Shown: one piece after another, positions 11,840 through 22,279 of the stretch
Layout: every line of letters begins with the position of its first letter
Position numbering within the stretch: the first letter of the stretch is position 1
Source: Chamaecyparis obtusa
Lineage: Eukaryota; Streptophyta; Pinopsida; Cupressales; Cupressaceae
Assembly: GCA_027943335.1 (NCBI GenBank)
Contig: BSBK01005147.1
Coordinates: 124,001-188,000 of the forward strand
Length of the DNA: 64,000 nt
Reading direction: 5' to 3'
The notes under the pieces: model-generated
Seen by the model: only the letters and a program-made list of their open reading frames with translations
Database searches by the model: none
Told to the model about the DNA's origin: nothing
Translations under genes and position numbers: made by a program

Positions 11840-12545
11840 TAGTTGGATGACCAAACAAACTATGGGAGTATGAATACCCTTTTCCATGAATTCAATGTTG
11901 CAAACAAACAAAGGTTAACCCTCCACCTTATATGAGAGTCCTCGATGGTTCTTTGATGACCATGTCATTAGATGAATTCACATAAGTTGATGGATCTCCC
12001 TCAAGATAGTCACTCAAAGACAAGAAAAATATCATGTCTCCATCATTGCCAATCTAGTCGTAATATCATCGATTAGCTAAAAAGATGTGATAAAAATAAA
12101 TTCAATACAAATTATCAAAAGAAAGCTTCAAGTGTTTTGCAATGTTTCATGATTTTCAAAAAGTATTTCCAAGTATTCTGATGTTTAAGGTGTTTGTCAA
12201 TTTTTAATCCTGAATAATAAAGTCAATGAAGGCTCAAGGATCAAGTTGTAGGATCAATATACTTGGGTATGAACAATGATATCCATCAAAGGTTCACCAA
12301 AAATCTCTCTCTTCTGAAGCTCTGAAAAAAATTCTCTCTCTGATATGTGACCAAATGTATCACTCTTGAATCCATTTGAGTTTTATGCATTGCATCATGT
12401 GAATTGATGCCTATTTGTTGAAATCCGCTGATTAAGATCAAATGCCCCTACTTGGATAGGAAAAATGTTGGACTTGGGAAAACTTCCAAAATATTACAAA
12501 AGCTCAGTTTATGCAAGATGTAGCTCAAAGCACTTTATGATTTCC
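11840..12545. other. D interior next to left LTR, unassigned
   Basis: About 0.7 kb with no long ORF. It is not similar to the leader beside the right LTR (16900-18150) nor to the 3' end of element E (26400-28200). E-homologous sequence begins just right of about 12545. This is therefore the probable junction zone of the inverted structure. Confidence 0.45.
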
Positions 12546-13319
12546 TTTTTACCAACTCTCAAATAAGATCACATTGGTTTTCCCCCAATTTCTAGCAAGA
12601 TATAGGACATGAAGGATGGATTTGCAAGCTGATGGATTAGAGATGGAAAGGCCATGATGGATGAAGCATGCGAATGTGACTCGTAGGACCATCTCCTCAA
12701 GATTACCCAAGCTAAGGAAAAATGATATAGCAATGTGAAGCATGTTTTTGGATAAGCCATGGAAGCCAATGATGCAGTGCTAGATAGCCTATAGGATAAT
12801 GATATGCTATCATGAAAATGAGGGATCCAAAAGAAGTGGACATGTCAAGAAGTTCTTGATAACAATTTTTTTTCTACTTTAAGTTCTTCATTTTGATCAA
12901 GACCAAGGGGTCAATTTGGGTAAGATTTGGATAAGATAACACAATCTAGGTAAAAGGGTGATGGAGTCTATGAAGGGATGTTTTGGGATTATGGAAAGAC
13001 TATCAAGGAATAATGAAGGTGAATTTGGGATAAGCAAGATCATGATAGGGTAACATGGATGTAACAAGTACATAAGCTGATGGAAAGAATAACGGTTGTC
13101 AAGATACTCAATGCTCATGGATGTGTTCAACCTTGTCAAGATGAAGGTGAGAGAGGAAAATATGGATGAAAGTTGCCCCCAAGTGTGGAGTGCAAGAAGG
13201 AGGAATTATGCATGACACCTGTTTACTAGGTTTTCATCATGGTATTTTTTTCTTCTCTTTTTTCTCTTTTTTTTTGTATTTTTCAATATTTTCCCAACAT
13301 CGGGATCTTTGGACATTGC
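12546..13319 (-). other. D 3' non-coding region, homologous to E
   Basis: Blocks at 12560-12720, 12720-12910 and 13000-13240 correspond in order to 28225-28345, 28350-28520 and 28540-28740 of E, including the shared phrases GATCAAGACCAA and AATTATGCATGA. A T-rich tract at 13249-13290 parallels the one at 28840-28910 in E. Short ORFs here lack coding signals. Confidence 0.6.
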
Positions 13320-15837
13320 TCATTTGAAAGATATGCTATAATAAACCATGGGTATGACTAGGATGCTCAAAGATATTGATAAGAGGGATGGAAAAATGGA
13401 AAGTATGCATTGGAAAATTAATGTGAGGATAAGAAGAAGGTATGTTGCAGATGGAAATGTTAGCAAGATCAACTTTGACACACACTTTGAAGAGTGGCAG
13501 AATGATGGAGGAACAATAGACAAAGGAGGTAAGGATCTTTTTGAAGTAGTGGATTTTGGGATGTAGGAACCCAAATTAGACTTGGAAAGTGGAAGATGTT
13601 TGGAAGGGGATGAAATGGAAGCCTTTGGAAGCTTGAATGTCAATTTTGATTTTTCTTTTGTGTGCAAGTCTTTCAACAATGACTTGGGAATCCACATAGT
13701 CTTTGATTTTTCTTTCTTTTGTGATGCTTTTGAATGCATTTCTTCAATGAGGGATTTAGGAACCCACTTTTTATTTTTTTCTTTTTGCTTGGTGGATCTT
13801 TGTGGCCTTTTAGATATTTCATTTTACATGTCAATTAGATGAGACATTGTGATTTTTATACACATATGGATTCTTGGATTTATGATTGTTATGTTGCACA
13901 TCAACATTGCTTCCAAAAGACTTAGGAATTGTGGATGAATAGGAATAATATGGAGGGTTCATATGGATTGGTGTTTGGACATTCTTCAAGTATGTGCACC
14001 TTCGTTGATCTTGATAGATGGTAGGGTAAGTGAATGGAGAGCTAGGGATGATAGGAATAGAGGATGGAGGAATGTATGGACCTAATATGGATGGAAGGGA
14101 TGAAGACTTTTATTTTGGGACATAGGAACCCAAAATGGATTTGGAGGATGGTGAAGGTATATGGTTGCATTTGAATGGAGGGATATAAGGTGTGAAAGGG
14201 ATATCAATATCTTTGAAAGGAGTTGCATTGCCAAGGTTCTCATCTTTAAGATTTATCTTTATACCAATAGGCGCATGAGTAGATTTGATAGGAACACATT
14301 TGATAGGATCAACTAAAGCTTGAAGGGATTTATTATCATGCAAAGGATTTGGAAGACTGATGGTTTCTTGAGGTGAACATGGAGGAATATGACAAGGAGA
14401 TGATGGGATACTTTAATCTTGACAAGGATCTTCAAAGGGTATAGAGAGGGTATTTTGCTCTTGATTTTCAATATGATCATTGGAAATTGCGGAAGTGATA
14501 TCTTGATCTTGCTTGGGAAGTGGAGAAAATATGGAACTTGGAAGGTTATTTTGTTCTTGGAATGGAAGGATATCATCTTGGAAGACATGAAAGGATGCAA
14601 GGGGATCATCACAGGGTTCTATAGATATGGGACCTTCATCAAATATGGGAGGGGATTGTATATAATCTTGATCTTGATCTTTATCAACATTAATTGTTTC
14701 TTTTCTCTTTGGATTATCCTCTTGACATGGTGCCACTTCTAAGGACAAGGTAGATGATTGGATATGTGTGGGGGATGTTTGGAAGAATAATGTAGGATCC
14801 TTTTGAATGGGTATAATAGGCATTGAAGCACATGAAGCTTTGGGGTCCAAGATCTTTGAAGCATGGAAATGATATGCAACAAGATGTAAATTAGCTTGGG
14901 TTTCTTTTAGAGGTAGCCCTTGAGGGTAGACATAGTCAATGGGAAAAGTGTCATCATTAGGCTCACTCTTTGATGGAGGAATTTTGAATAGTTGTGAAGC
15001 TTTGTGAGATGAGAAAAAGATGAAAGGAGTACATTATATGGGAGAAACCTTGCTAGGTAGAGGTTTGTGCATTAGATCTTGCTTGAGAGTGATATCTTTC
15101 TCTTCATACTCTTTATTATCTTGATCACAAATAGATTCATCATGAAATTTCCCTTGATCCAAGATAGGTTTGTTGTTCTTAAATGCTTCTTTTTGTGAGG
15201 AATATGAAGATATGGATGGCCTATCATTATAAAGAAAAGGACACATTGATCTTAATGATGGATTTTTAGATGATGCCTCTTTTTGTTTTTCTTCATTCTC
15301 CCTCAAGGTTGATGTGTCAAAATTATGAGGAAACTTAGCTCCTGATTGAGCTAACTTCATGAAGTATGCTTCTTTATCCCTCTTCAAAATTAATTGCATT
15401 GTTTCCATAAATATGGGATCTTGGATTGCTTCTGAAACTTCTTCTTCAGACACCTCATCATTTTGATTCCAATGGAGATTCTGATGTGAGGAAAATGAAG
15501 ATATGGATGACCTATCATTATAAAGAAAAGGACACATTGATCTTAATGATGGCTTTTTAGAGGATGTATCTTTTTGTTTTTCCTCATTCTCCCTCAAGGT
15601 TGATGTGTCAAAATTATGAGGAAGCTTAGCTCTTGATTGAGCTAGCTTCATGAAATGTGCTTCTTTATCCCTATTCATAATTAATCCCATTATTTCCATA
15701 AACATAGGATCTTGGATTGCTTCTGAAACTTCTTCTTCTAACACCTCATCATTTTGATTCCAATGGAGATTTTGATCTTGATTTCGATAATTATGCTCCA
15801 TAGTAGGATTGATGCATTTCTCAAATAATTCCATCAT
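13320..15837 (-). pseudogene. D protein: decayed homologue of the E 815-aa Ser/Pro-rich ORF
   Basis: Open segments 15837-15034, 14850-14413 and 14343-14110 share a frame. A one-base shift then leads to 13739-13320. The total is about 840 codons. From the middle onward it is collinear with the E ORF: YPQGLPLKETQ, the xLEVAPCQED region, KDQDQD, SILG[SP]Y[VI]P, PKSFGSN, MWIPKSLLKD and KLTFKLPKAS. The N-terminal third differs and consists of two tandem 97-residue repeats (see 15197-15778). No zinc knuckle, protease or polymerase motif is present. It occupies the gag position after a long leader. Function unknown; the conserved short motifs suggest a real protein family, here broken by at least two stops and one frameshift. 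Confidence 0.7.
15197..15778 (-). repeat. Tandem duplication of 291 bp (97 codons) inside the D protein
   Basis: Units 15197-15487 and 15488-15778 are nearly identical and in frame. Both encode NLHWNQNDEV, EEEVSEAIQDP, FDTSTLRENEEKQK and SLRSMCPFLYNDR. The period is a multiple of three, and the copies differ mostly by single substitutions, so the duplication preserved the frame and is younger than the element family. Confidence 0.88.
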
Positions 15838-18153
15838 TATAAATCTTTTTCAAGAATATGATCTATTTGTTGCACTGATAAGGAGTATCTCCGAAAAGGG
15901 TATCTAAAAATGATGTCAAAATCTTTCCAAACATTCGGGAGATGTTCACTATTTGCCCTTCCTTGTTTTTGGGTGTCACTTGCCAGAGTGTAGGTGTGAC
16001 TAAAATGTTTTTACGTGTGAACTGGTATTGAACTAGGCAACACACTACAGGGTATCTAGGAAACACTTTTCTATTGATAAGCGGTTTTCCAATTTTAACA
16101 GGCGGGATTCAATATGTTCTAGGCATGACTTCCCCGTTGATGCACGTTTTCATAAAAGTCACATGCGTGACTTTGCCTCTAATAGGTGGTATTGTTTTGT
16201 GCACAGGTGACACTTTGTTGACCAGTTTGTAAAATTTTGAATTTTTAAACATTTAAGATTAGATCTAATGAAATTTTCTTGTTTGAAAATAGAAGACAAT
16301 CACAACACACACATCAATTATTCATCATGTCCCTAAACACTCTAGTGTGTATATTCTCGATCATTTCCACAAGTATAACACAAGAAAGAATTCTAAGTAG
16401 CCTACCTAAAGTCAAAATTGGCTCTTAACATTTTGGCTCTAAAAGGTGGTCTTGCTACTTTATCAAGGATTTATTGTGGATTCCGTTCAAATAGATCTTA
16501 AAATTTCATCCCCAAGTATGTTAAGGGGCTTCCCAAATGCACCAAGGTATGATTTTATGTAATCTGTGAGGACCACTAGAGGAAGTTCAAAAAATTTAAA
16601 ATCTGTTTGTCACACACCCCATTAAGGATGCATGCGTTTTGTATTATAGTGGGTTGGATTCCTGCAACAAAAGCGAGCGTATCCCACTTTGAGTTGTCCC
16701 TCTCACCGGCCTCGTTAAGGCACAACTCAGGAGGCAAGCCCACTAATTCTCTAGCATGTTCATTCAATGCAAGGAAAATGGAATTAAGGTCAAGCTTTTG
16801 GGAATTTGGTTCACCAAAAGGTGAAGAGCATATCCCTAAATTTTCCTTTAGTTCCCAAACACAATAGACAATTTTGTTCAATTTTTTTCACTGACTAACT
16901 ATAGGGATTTGAGTATTTCTACTCTCTTCCACAAACAAGGGGATTTTTATTTATGTGTTTGATTCTTTAATCCTTCTTAATTACTAGATTCTTGAAATGC
17001 ACCAATGCCACAAGCTAAGGGAAAATATTGACTAGTTTAGGCTTATCTTTTCCTTTGTAGCTAACCGAAGTTAGGGGCATTTTTTATTGATTTCATTATT
17101 TTTTTCTTACCTTGGAAAATAGCTCCTTCCAAGTATGTTTGTCCACCAGCAAGTTAGTCAACACCAACAAACACTATGAGGGGAAACCAAATCAAAATTG
17201 ATGAAGCAAAGAATTATGTATGAACTTTAGGCACCTTATTTGCAAATTTTTAAAGAAAAAATTGAACTAAGGACTAAAAGTCCAATTGAGAGAAACACAA
17301 TTCATTTTATAGGCTTCAACAATTGCAATATAATTTTGGAATACCTGATTGTCCTCCTCTTATGTTGTCTCAAGAATAGCCTTGATGTGTGCAATGTTTT
17401 CCTTCTTGATTCTCTTTGCTAACGCCTTTCCTTCTTGATTAAATCTACTTTCCAACTTTTGTACCTTTCTGTGATTGCTCATTTACTGTCAAATCATGTA
17501 AACAGAGAGTTAGACAAATGATTTAATCAATTTAACAGTAAATAAAGGCAACAGACATGCGACATTGTCCAACTAATATGCGTGAACAAATTGTTAATAG
17601 GCGTAACTTTAAGAGTCATAGGCATCACTAAAAAGTTAGTACGTGTCATTAAAAATTTAGTACGTGTCATTTAAATGATGGTATGCATCATTTAAATGCT
17701 GGTACGCATAATTTAAATGTTGGTACGTGTCATTTAAATGTTGGTACATGTCATTTAAATGATGGTACGCGTAAGCAGTATTGAAAATTATGGAAAATGA
17801 TTGATCTTAAGTGACAATTTAACAATAGTAAGCGTGAATAAGAAAATTGTAAGCGTGATTGTTTCGGTAAATTGTAAGTAAAGGTTGATGATAGGCGATA
17901 ACAGATTGTAGATAAGTGATACTTCCTGAGTCACAGGCGTGACTTTACATGCAAAGGCTGAACTATTTATCTCATAGGCATGAGTTATCAGCTAGTACGC
18001 ATCAAAATAGAGATCGTAAGCATCATCAGAATGACTGTAAGCATGAGTGAATCTTCTATACATGTGACTTCACCTATTTCCTACAAAATATTCATAGAAA
18101 AGTGACAATACAAGCATGCAATATATGACCAAAATGATAAAATGAGGCCTAGG
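15838..18153 (-). other. D 5' leader with degenerate GTGAC-type repeats
   Basis: About 2.3 kb between the primer-binding site and the protein ORF. A 101-codon open frame (16881-16576) has no known domain and no intact counterpart in E, so I leave it uncalled. The leader repeats short words around CGTGAC/GTGACAC many times (15960-16210, 17570-18060), as does the E leader at 33240-33480. A word GGTGAAGAGCATA at 16819-16831 is also found in the E leader. Confidence 0.5.
17618..17775. repeat. 21-bp tandem repeats, about seven copies
   Basis: The unit is close to GGTACGTGTCATTTAAATGTT. The copies vary mainly at the GTACGTGT and last-two-base positions, while the palindromic core ATTTAAAT is kept in most. 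It lies in the D leader. Confidence 0.85.
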
Positions 18154-18171
18154 GCCCCATGTTGGGCGCCA
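18154..18171 (-). promoter_or_regulatory. Primer-binding site of right D LTR (tRNA-Lys type)
   Basis: On the minus strand TGGCGCCCAACATGGGGC starts two bases after the LTR end at 18174. It is complementary at 16 of 18 positions to the 3' end of plant tRNA-Lys(CUU) (...CCCCACGGTGGGCG plus CCA), recalled from general knowledge. It supports reading the right LTR as a genuine 5' LTR on the minus strand. Confidence 0.75.
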
Positions 18172-18173
18172 TT

Positions 18174-19095
18174 TGTGTGATGATGAATATCACCTTCATG
18201 AAATTAAGATCTATTAGCATCAATTGGAAGTAAATACAATGCAAATCTAATTAGAATTGAAACTAAGATCTATAGCATCTCATGGTTCTCTAGAAAGAGG
18301 TGGTAAGTGAAGCTCTCAGCTCAAATCCTCACTAGTGACACTTCTAAAATGAGAAATTATGCTTCTACTATGCTTCTACAATGCTCATTCAATGCTTAAT
18401 CTAGCTCAAGTTGATACAAAGATACTCAATTACTCACAATGCCCTAAAAATGCCTATAATAACAATGCTTTGCAAATGAAGTTCTAAGATGTTAATTGCT
18501 CTCAAAATGCTCCATATTTATAGTAAATTCCCAAGGGTAGGGGGTGGAGTGAAGTAATCATGATTTACCTTATGTTGAGTCAAATACTTTGCTTTGTTCA
18601 TAAATGGGGGGACAACTTAAAGGTTTGTCTCAAAGCTTTGGACAAAAGGACAAGATTGAGTGGTTGAGATTGAAACTTTCAAATGAGTGATTGAGATTCA
18701 TCCTTTTTGAGTGATTTATGTCTTTTTGTCCTCAATTCTTATTGGTTGCTCAACTTTGTTGAAATATATTAGGAATTATTAAATTCAATTAATTAATTAA
18801 ATTTAGTCATGTAAGGGTAATAGGTTCATTTTGATTTTTGATTTAAACAACTATACAATTAATTGATTAAAATCAATTATGTATTGCTTTTCACCCCTTT
18901 AAGCTTTGATTTAATTATTTAACATCATTATTTGATTTTTCTTTTGTTTTAATTGATTTTGTCCACTTTTATTTAATTATGTCCACTTTAATTGATTTGA
19001 TCCCTTCTTGATTGAATTAATGCATTTTGATGATTTTGAGCCATTTTATTGATTTTTGCAATTTAAAAGCACTTGTCCAATTTTGCGTGTCTACA
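18174..19095 (-). repeat. Right LTR of D, minus orientation, uninterrupted
   Basis: A 922-bp LTR, the reverse complement of the left copy, with terminal TGTAGACACGC (outer) and CACACA (inner). It contains a TATA-like box at 18515-18523. It provides the empty-site reference for the LINE insertion (near 18470). Confidence 0.88.
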
Positions 19096-19721
19096 ATACC
19101 ATCCCCAAATAATAAAAATTCAAAACATAAACATTTGGATGGAAGATAAATCCTTAAACAGTGACTGTTATGGAGAGTAAATAGTAAATTCCAGAAAATG
19201 CAATATTTTTATTTGATTGAATCTTACAATATCTTTATCACTTCAATCAAACCTACACTCCTCAGCTACCACCACACAAATAGGCCTCTTTTAATGCTTA
19301 TAATACCATCCAATGGTTTATAACCTCCTTCCAAACTGACTATAATAAGTTGAAACCGGCTTTTTACTAATCTCTATGTTGTCAACATTGACAACTTTGT
19401 TGTCAATGAGGCAACTTACATCATTGCTTGCACTTTATCATATATTTATTATTTCATTACATCCAAATGGTCTATTATTGACTTATAAACCCTAAATTTA
19501 ACCAAACTCTTATCTTTACCCCATTACCCCTTACATTAGCCCTTTAGGCCTTTATTAGCCAACTTTGGCAATTTTACATAAATTGACATCTTTTGGATTA
19601 ATTTGCATTCAAATGGAATTATTGGGCATGTTTACATAATTTAATGACCTTATAGGTCATAATTATCTCCATATTCTCTTAGATCATCTTTTGACCCTAG
19701 TAGCCTCTTGGTGCTCCTGCA
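19096..19721. other. Right arm of insertion C, non-coding
   Basis: No ORF or domain is recognised. The stretch is bounded by the D terminus on the left and by the resumed B LTR on the right. Confidence 0.4.
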
Positions 19722-19854
19722 CTAGTTTTGAGGACAAAAAATTGAAGATGCAAGAAATCAAGCATAAAGACATTCAAATCTTGAAATCACTAAAATGGGA
19801 TCTAATAGGTCCTAAAGCCACCAATAATGGGTGCTAAATTTTTACTATGATACA

Positions 19855-19870
19855 TTTAGCCCCCACTTTT
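19855..19870 (-). promoter_or_regulatory. Polypurine tract of B
   Basis: On the minus strand AAAAGTGGGGGCTAAA abuts the 3' LTR start TGTATCATAG. F has nearly the same sequence in the same place (44681-44696). This is the plus-strand primer position in LTR elements. Confidence 0.85.
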
Positions 19871-21143
19871 GCAGGAGTATGAGACAAGATCATGCTCACA
19901 GTAAAGTAGATCAAATAAATAAGATGATCTCATCAAGGTTAAGGAGACAAAGAAACATCAAGCCCCCAAGTGACTTAAGTCCTCATCAACTCCAAAACCA
20001 AAATAAGAGAGATGTCATGAGAGAGAGAGAGAGAGAGAGAGCAATAATAGTTTGTCTTATTGTGAACCACACAAGGAAAGCACTACAAAAGATGGAATTG
20101 AATAGTCTAGCAAATTGTATTATGCTAGTTCAATCCATAAAAAAAGGATCAGTTCTTAAAGGAAAGTAATTCCAATAATGGATCCAACAACATAGCGATT
20201 AGTCCTAAGGAAAGGTAGGCTTCCTTAGGGATCAAAGAAGGATGGTCATTCAAAGGACCAAGTAAGCATAATTAGTCTAAGGACCAAATAAAAAATGGAG
20301 ATCATTCTAAGGATCTACAAAAAAAAATATTGAATGTGTGTGTGTGTGTGCGTGCGTGCAAAGTGTGAATACAGAGTGGAGTGTAGCTATTACAAATGTA
20401 TTAATAGGAGAAATTATTTTAATGGAGTGTACATGCATCCACAAGAAACATTTACATAGTGAGATGCCCCCAAGAAAGGAAAAATCAAGAGAAATGAGTA
20501 CATGAAAAAAGAGAGCATGAAAGGGATCTACCAGCTCTAGGTTAGTATGATCATATGATAATATGTGAGATATCATATCAAAATAAAATGTCATCATCCC
20601 CCAAAGGAAGTAGAACTACAAGCACAATGGAATAAAAACATGTAAGAGCTATGAAGAAGAATCTTTTTTGGCTGACATCATGGAGACCAAAAAACAATAG
20701 GTAGCTATCATTTTGTATCATCCCAAATAGACAATAGAAAGAAATATTTATGAATAGTGGCATAGGAACAACACAACATATAACAACATAAAGAAGAAGA
20801 GACATATAAATAGAAGAATTTGTGTGACATTGTGACTCCTTTATCACCTTATGCCAATGGAGAAACAAGGATCATTTATAGAAATCTAAAAAAAATAGAT
20901 AACAATCAAGACATCACGGGGGAAGAATAATACAATAGGAAAACACATAGAATCTACCATGCAATATGAGATAGTCAAGTGTATCACCTTCCCCCTAGCT
21001 CGGTCTATAGTGTTTAGGGAAGATGGAAAAATTGCAAGAGGAGCAACATCAAGCACAAAAAATAGAACAATAACCAGTTCCAAACAAGGACCCTATGGTG
21101 AAGATAGGTTACTTTGTTTGTCACTAGGAGTGATAGATAGTTG
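19871..21143 (-). other. B 3' non-coding region with microsatellites
   Basis: Between the last ORF and the polypurine tract. It is similar to 44700-46150 of F. A (GA)n run lies at about 20017-20041 and a (GT)n/(GTGC)n run at about 20338-20360. Several degenerate repeats around 'aaggatcaaa' occur at 20190-20320, comparable to the tandem array in F. The small ORFs here lack domain support. Confidence 0.6.
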
Positions 21144-21904
21144 TTATGAAAGCATAGCTAGTAAATCATGAGCAATATCAATAGTCTCATAGTCATCAAA
21201 ATCACTAGCATGAATATCATTTTTAGCATCAAGAATATTATAATCAAGTGTATCTTCTTCATCTAGATTAATTTTAATAGAATCTAAGATACAAATAGCA
21301 TTGTCATTTTTGTTCATTTTAATCTTTTTAAAATTCACTTCCTTTGTTGGCTCAAGCATGGGTCATTCAAAGGGAAGTGAAGCATGAGAAGGTGTATGAG
21401 GTAAGGAAATATTTTGAGAAACACATTGATGGGATCAAGCATGATGCTTGTGACAATGATCACAAGCATGGTGATTGCATTTGGTTTTTCTAGAAATTTG
21501 GGTTAGGTAGGATCAATAAACATCGGGTATTTTTCTTCTTTAGGAGGAAGAATAAAAGGAACCAAACTAGGTTGAGAGATGACTATAAGAGGATGTGTGT
21601 GAGAAATATGAGGTGGAACAAAAATAGGAAGAAGAGGTATAGGTGGTGTAGGAAGAAGTCCACGTCTAGGCTCATCCATAAATTTGCTAAGCTCACAAAT
21701 CTTTTGAACCTTGTAGGCTTGGTATGATTGAAAGAGATAGTCAGGATGGACTTGAGTTGGCTGAGGCATAGAAGGCCAAAATAAATCAAGATCAACTAAG
21801 TCTTGAGGCACTGAAGGATGATAAATACTATGGTTAACAATATCGATTTCTCCCTTGAGATAAAATTTAACACAATTATGAATAGGAGAAGCCGTGATTT
21901 TCAT
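21144..21904 (-). pseudogene. B C-terminal region of gag-pro polyprotein (Pro-rich, then acidic tail)
   Basis: Segments 21904-21503 and 21359-21144 correspond to 46663-46160 in F. Shared features are a YxxY-KV-IxEL-type segment (FQSYQAYKVQKICELSKF here), a proline-rich stretch, then an Asp/Glu-rich tail containing ILDSIKIN and clustered DD/DE residues. In a complete Gypsy element this position leads into RT, but here sequence passes to non-coding DNA. Function is not known. Conservation between two diverged families suggests it was retained by selection in the element lineage. Confidence 0.6.
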
Positions 21905-21919
21905 GGAGGTAAGACAAGG

Positions 21920-22279
21920 AAGACCAAGTTTAACTTGAAATTGATTAGAAGTTGGAATGATAGTGAAGGTAGCATCTAAATTTTTACCACCAACCTCAAC
22001 AAGGAAAGAAATAGAACCATGGGAAGGATAATGGAAACCATTGCAATTTTAAATCATAAAATTAGATTTATCATAGAAATATTTTTGCAATTGTTTACTG
22101 TAAAGATGTTCTTTAGTTATCACATTCACCATGCAAGTGGGATCAATAAGGGAACCCCAGGTAGGAAGGCCATTAACCTTTGTGAAAATGTAGAGAGGAA
22201 TATTAGGTGCTTTAATTATCTCATTAGGATCAAAGGTAATGCAAGGCTAAGATGGAGGTTTATGTTTTACTTGCTCAAT
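21920..22279 (-). pseudogene. B retropepsin-like domain with non-canonical active site
   Basis: Follows gag on the minus strand. The segment IDPTCMVNVITKE (near 22160-22110) aligns with LIDPSSFLNVITEEH in F and with VDGGASLNI in the ordinary Gypsy protease of G. The D-[TS]-G/DGG active-site signature is replaced by D-P-[TS] in both B and F. It is therefore either an inactive protease fold or a changed one. Frame interruptions are present. Confidence 0.6.

Larger units (their letters stand above)
3040..19095. mobile_element. Element D: retroelement with inverted LTRs facing each other
   Basis: The left end starts TGTAGACACGC at 3040 and the right end is its reverse complement, finishing at 19095. 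Flanks are ATACA (3035-3039) and ATACC (19096-19100), a 4-of-5 match to a 5-bp target duplication. The left LTR (3040-11827, interrupted by the LINE) reads on plus. The right LTR (18174-19095) reads on minus. Each is followed inwards by TGG-type primer-binding-like sequence. Interior 12546-18153 is on the minus strand and is homologous to element E. Interior 11840-12545 is not similar to the leader next to the right LTR. No polypurine tract was found beside the left LTR. Normal LTR elements have direct LTRs, so this arrangement is anomalous (see findings). Confidence 0.75.
2218..19721. mobile_element. Insertion C in the B LTR (type uncertain), containing D and the LINE
   Basis: Aligning the two B LTRs by eye shows extra DNA between ATAGTTTT (2210-2217) and CTAGTTTT (19722-19729). 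The uninterrupted LTR has the word only once, near 35080. The 7-of-8 match suggests an 8-bp target duplication. The ends of C share a short imperfect inverted repeat, TGCAGAGGC on the left and TGCAGGAGC on the complement of the right. An 8-bp duplication with short inverted ends would fit a hAT-type DNA transposon, but no transposase is visible. With D removed, C is only about 1.45 kb (2218-3039 plus 19096-19721). It could be a non-autonomous DNA element or an old composite. Confidence 0.4.
807..19854 (-). repeat. 3' LTR of element B (interrupted at 2218-19721)
   Basis: Bases 807-2217 match the left part of the other LTR (24494-25499 plus 34710-35100) in order and orientation. The last 124 bases, 19731-19854, match 35100-35210. 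The split is where C/D/LINE inserted. A TATA-like site on the minus strand lies at 1996-2006 (opposite-strand reading ATTATAAAAGG), at the same place as AGTATAAAAGG in the right LTR. The LTR ends with TG and CA on the appropriate sides. Confidence 0.88.

Noticed and set aside
16576..16881. 101-codon leader ORF in D as a gene
   Set aside because: No counterpart ORF in the E leader and no known domain; left as part of the leader.
17618..17775. CRISPR-like array
   Set aside because: 21-bp units are directly adjacent without unique spacers, in a plant retroelement leader.
3040..19095. D as a DNA transposon with ~900-bp terminal inverted repeats
   Set aside because: The repeats have TG...CA termini, a TATA box, adjoining tRNA-Lys-type primer sites and an interior homologous to an ordinary LTR element (E), so they are LTRs in inverted orientation.
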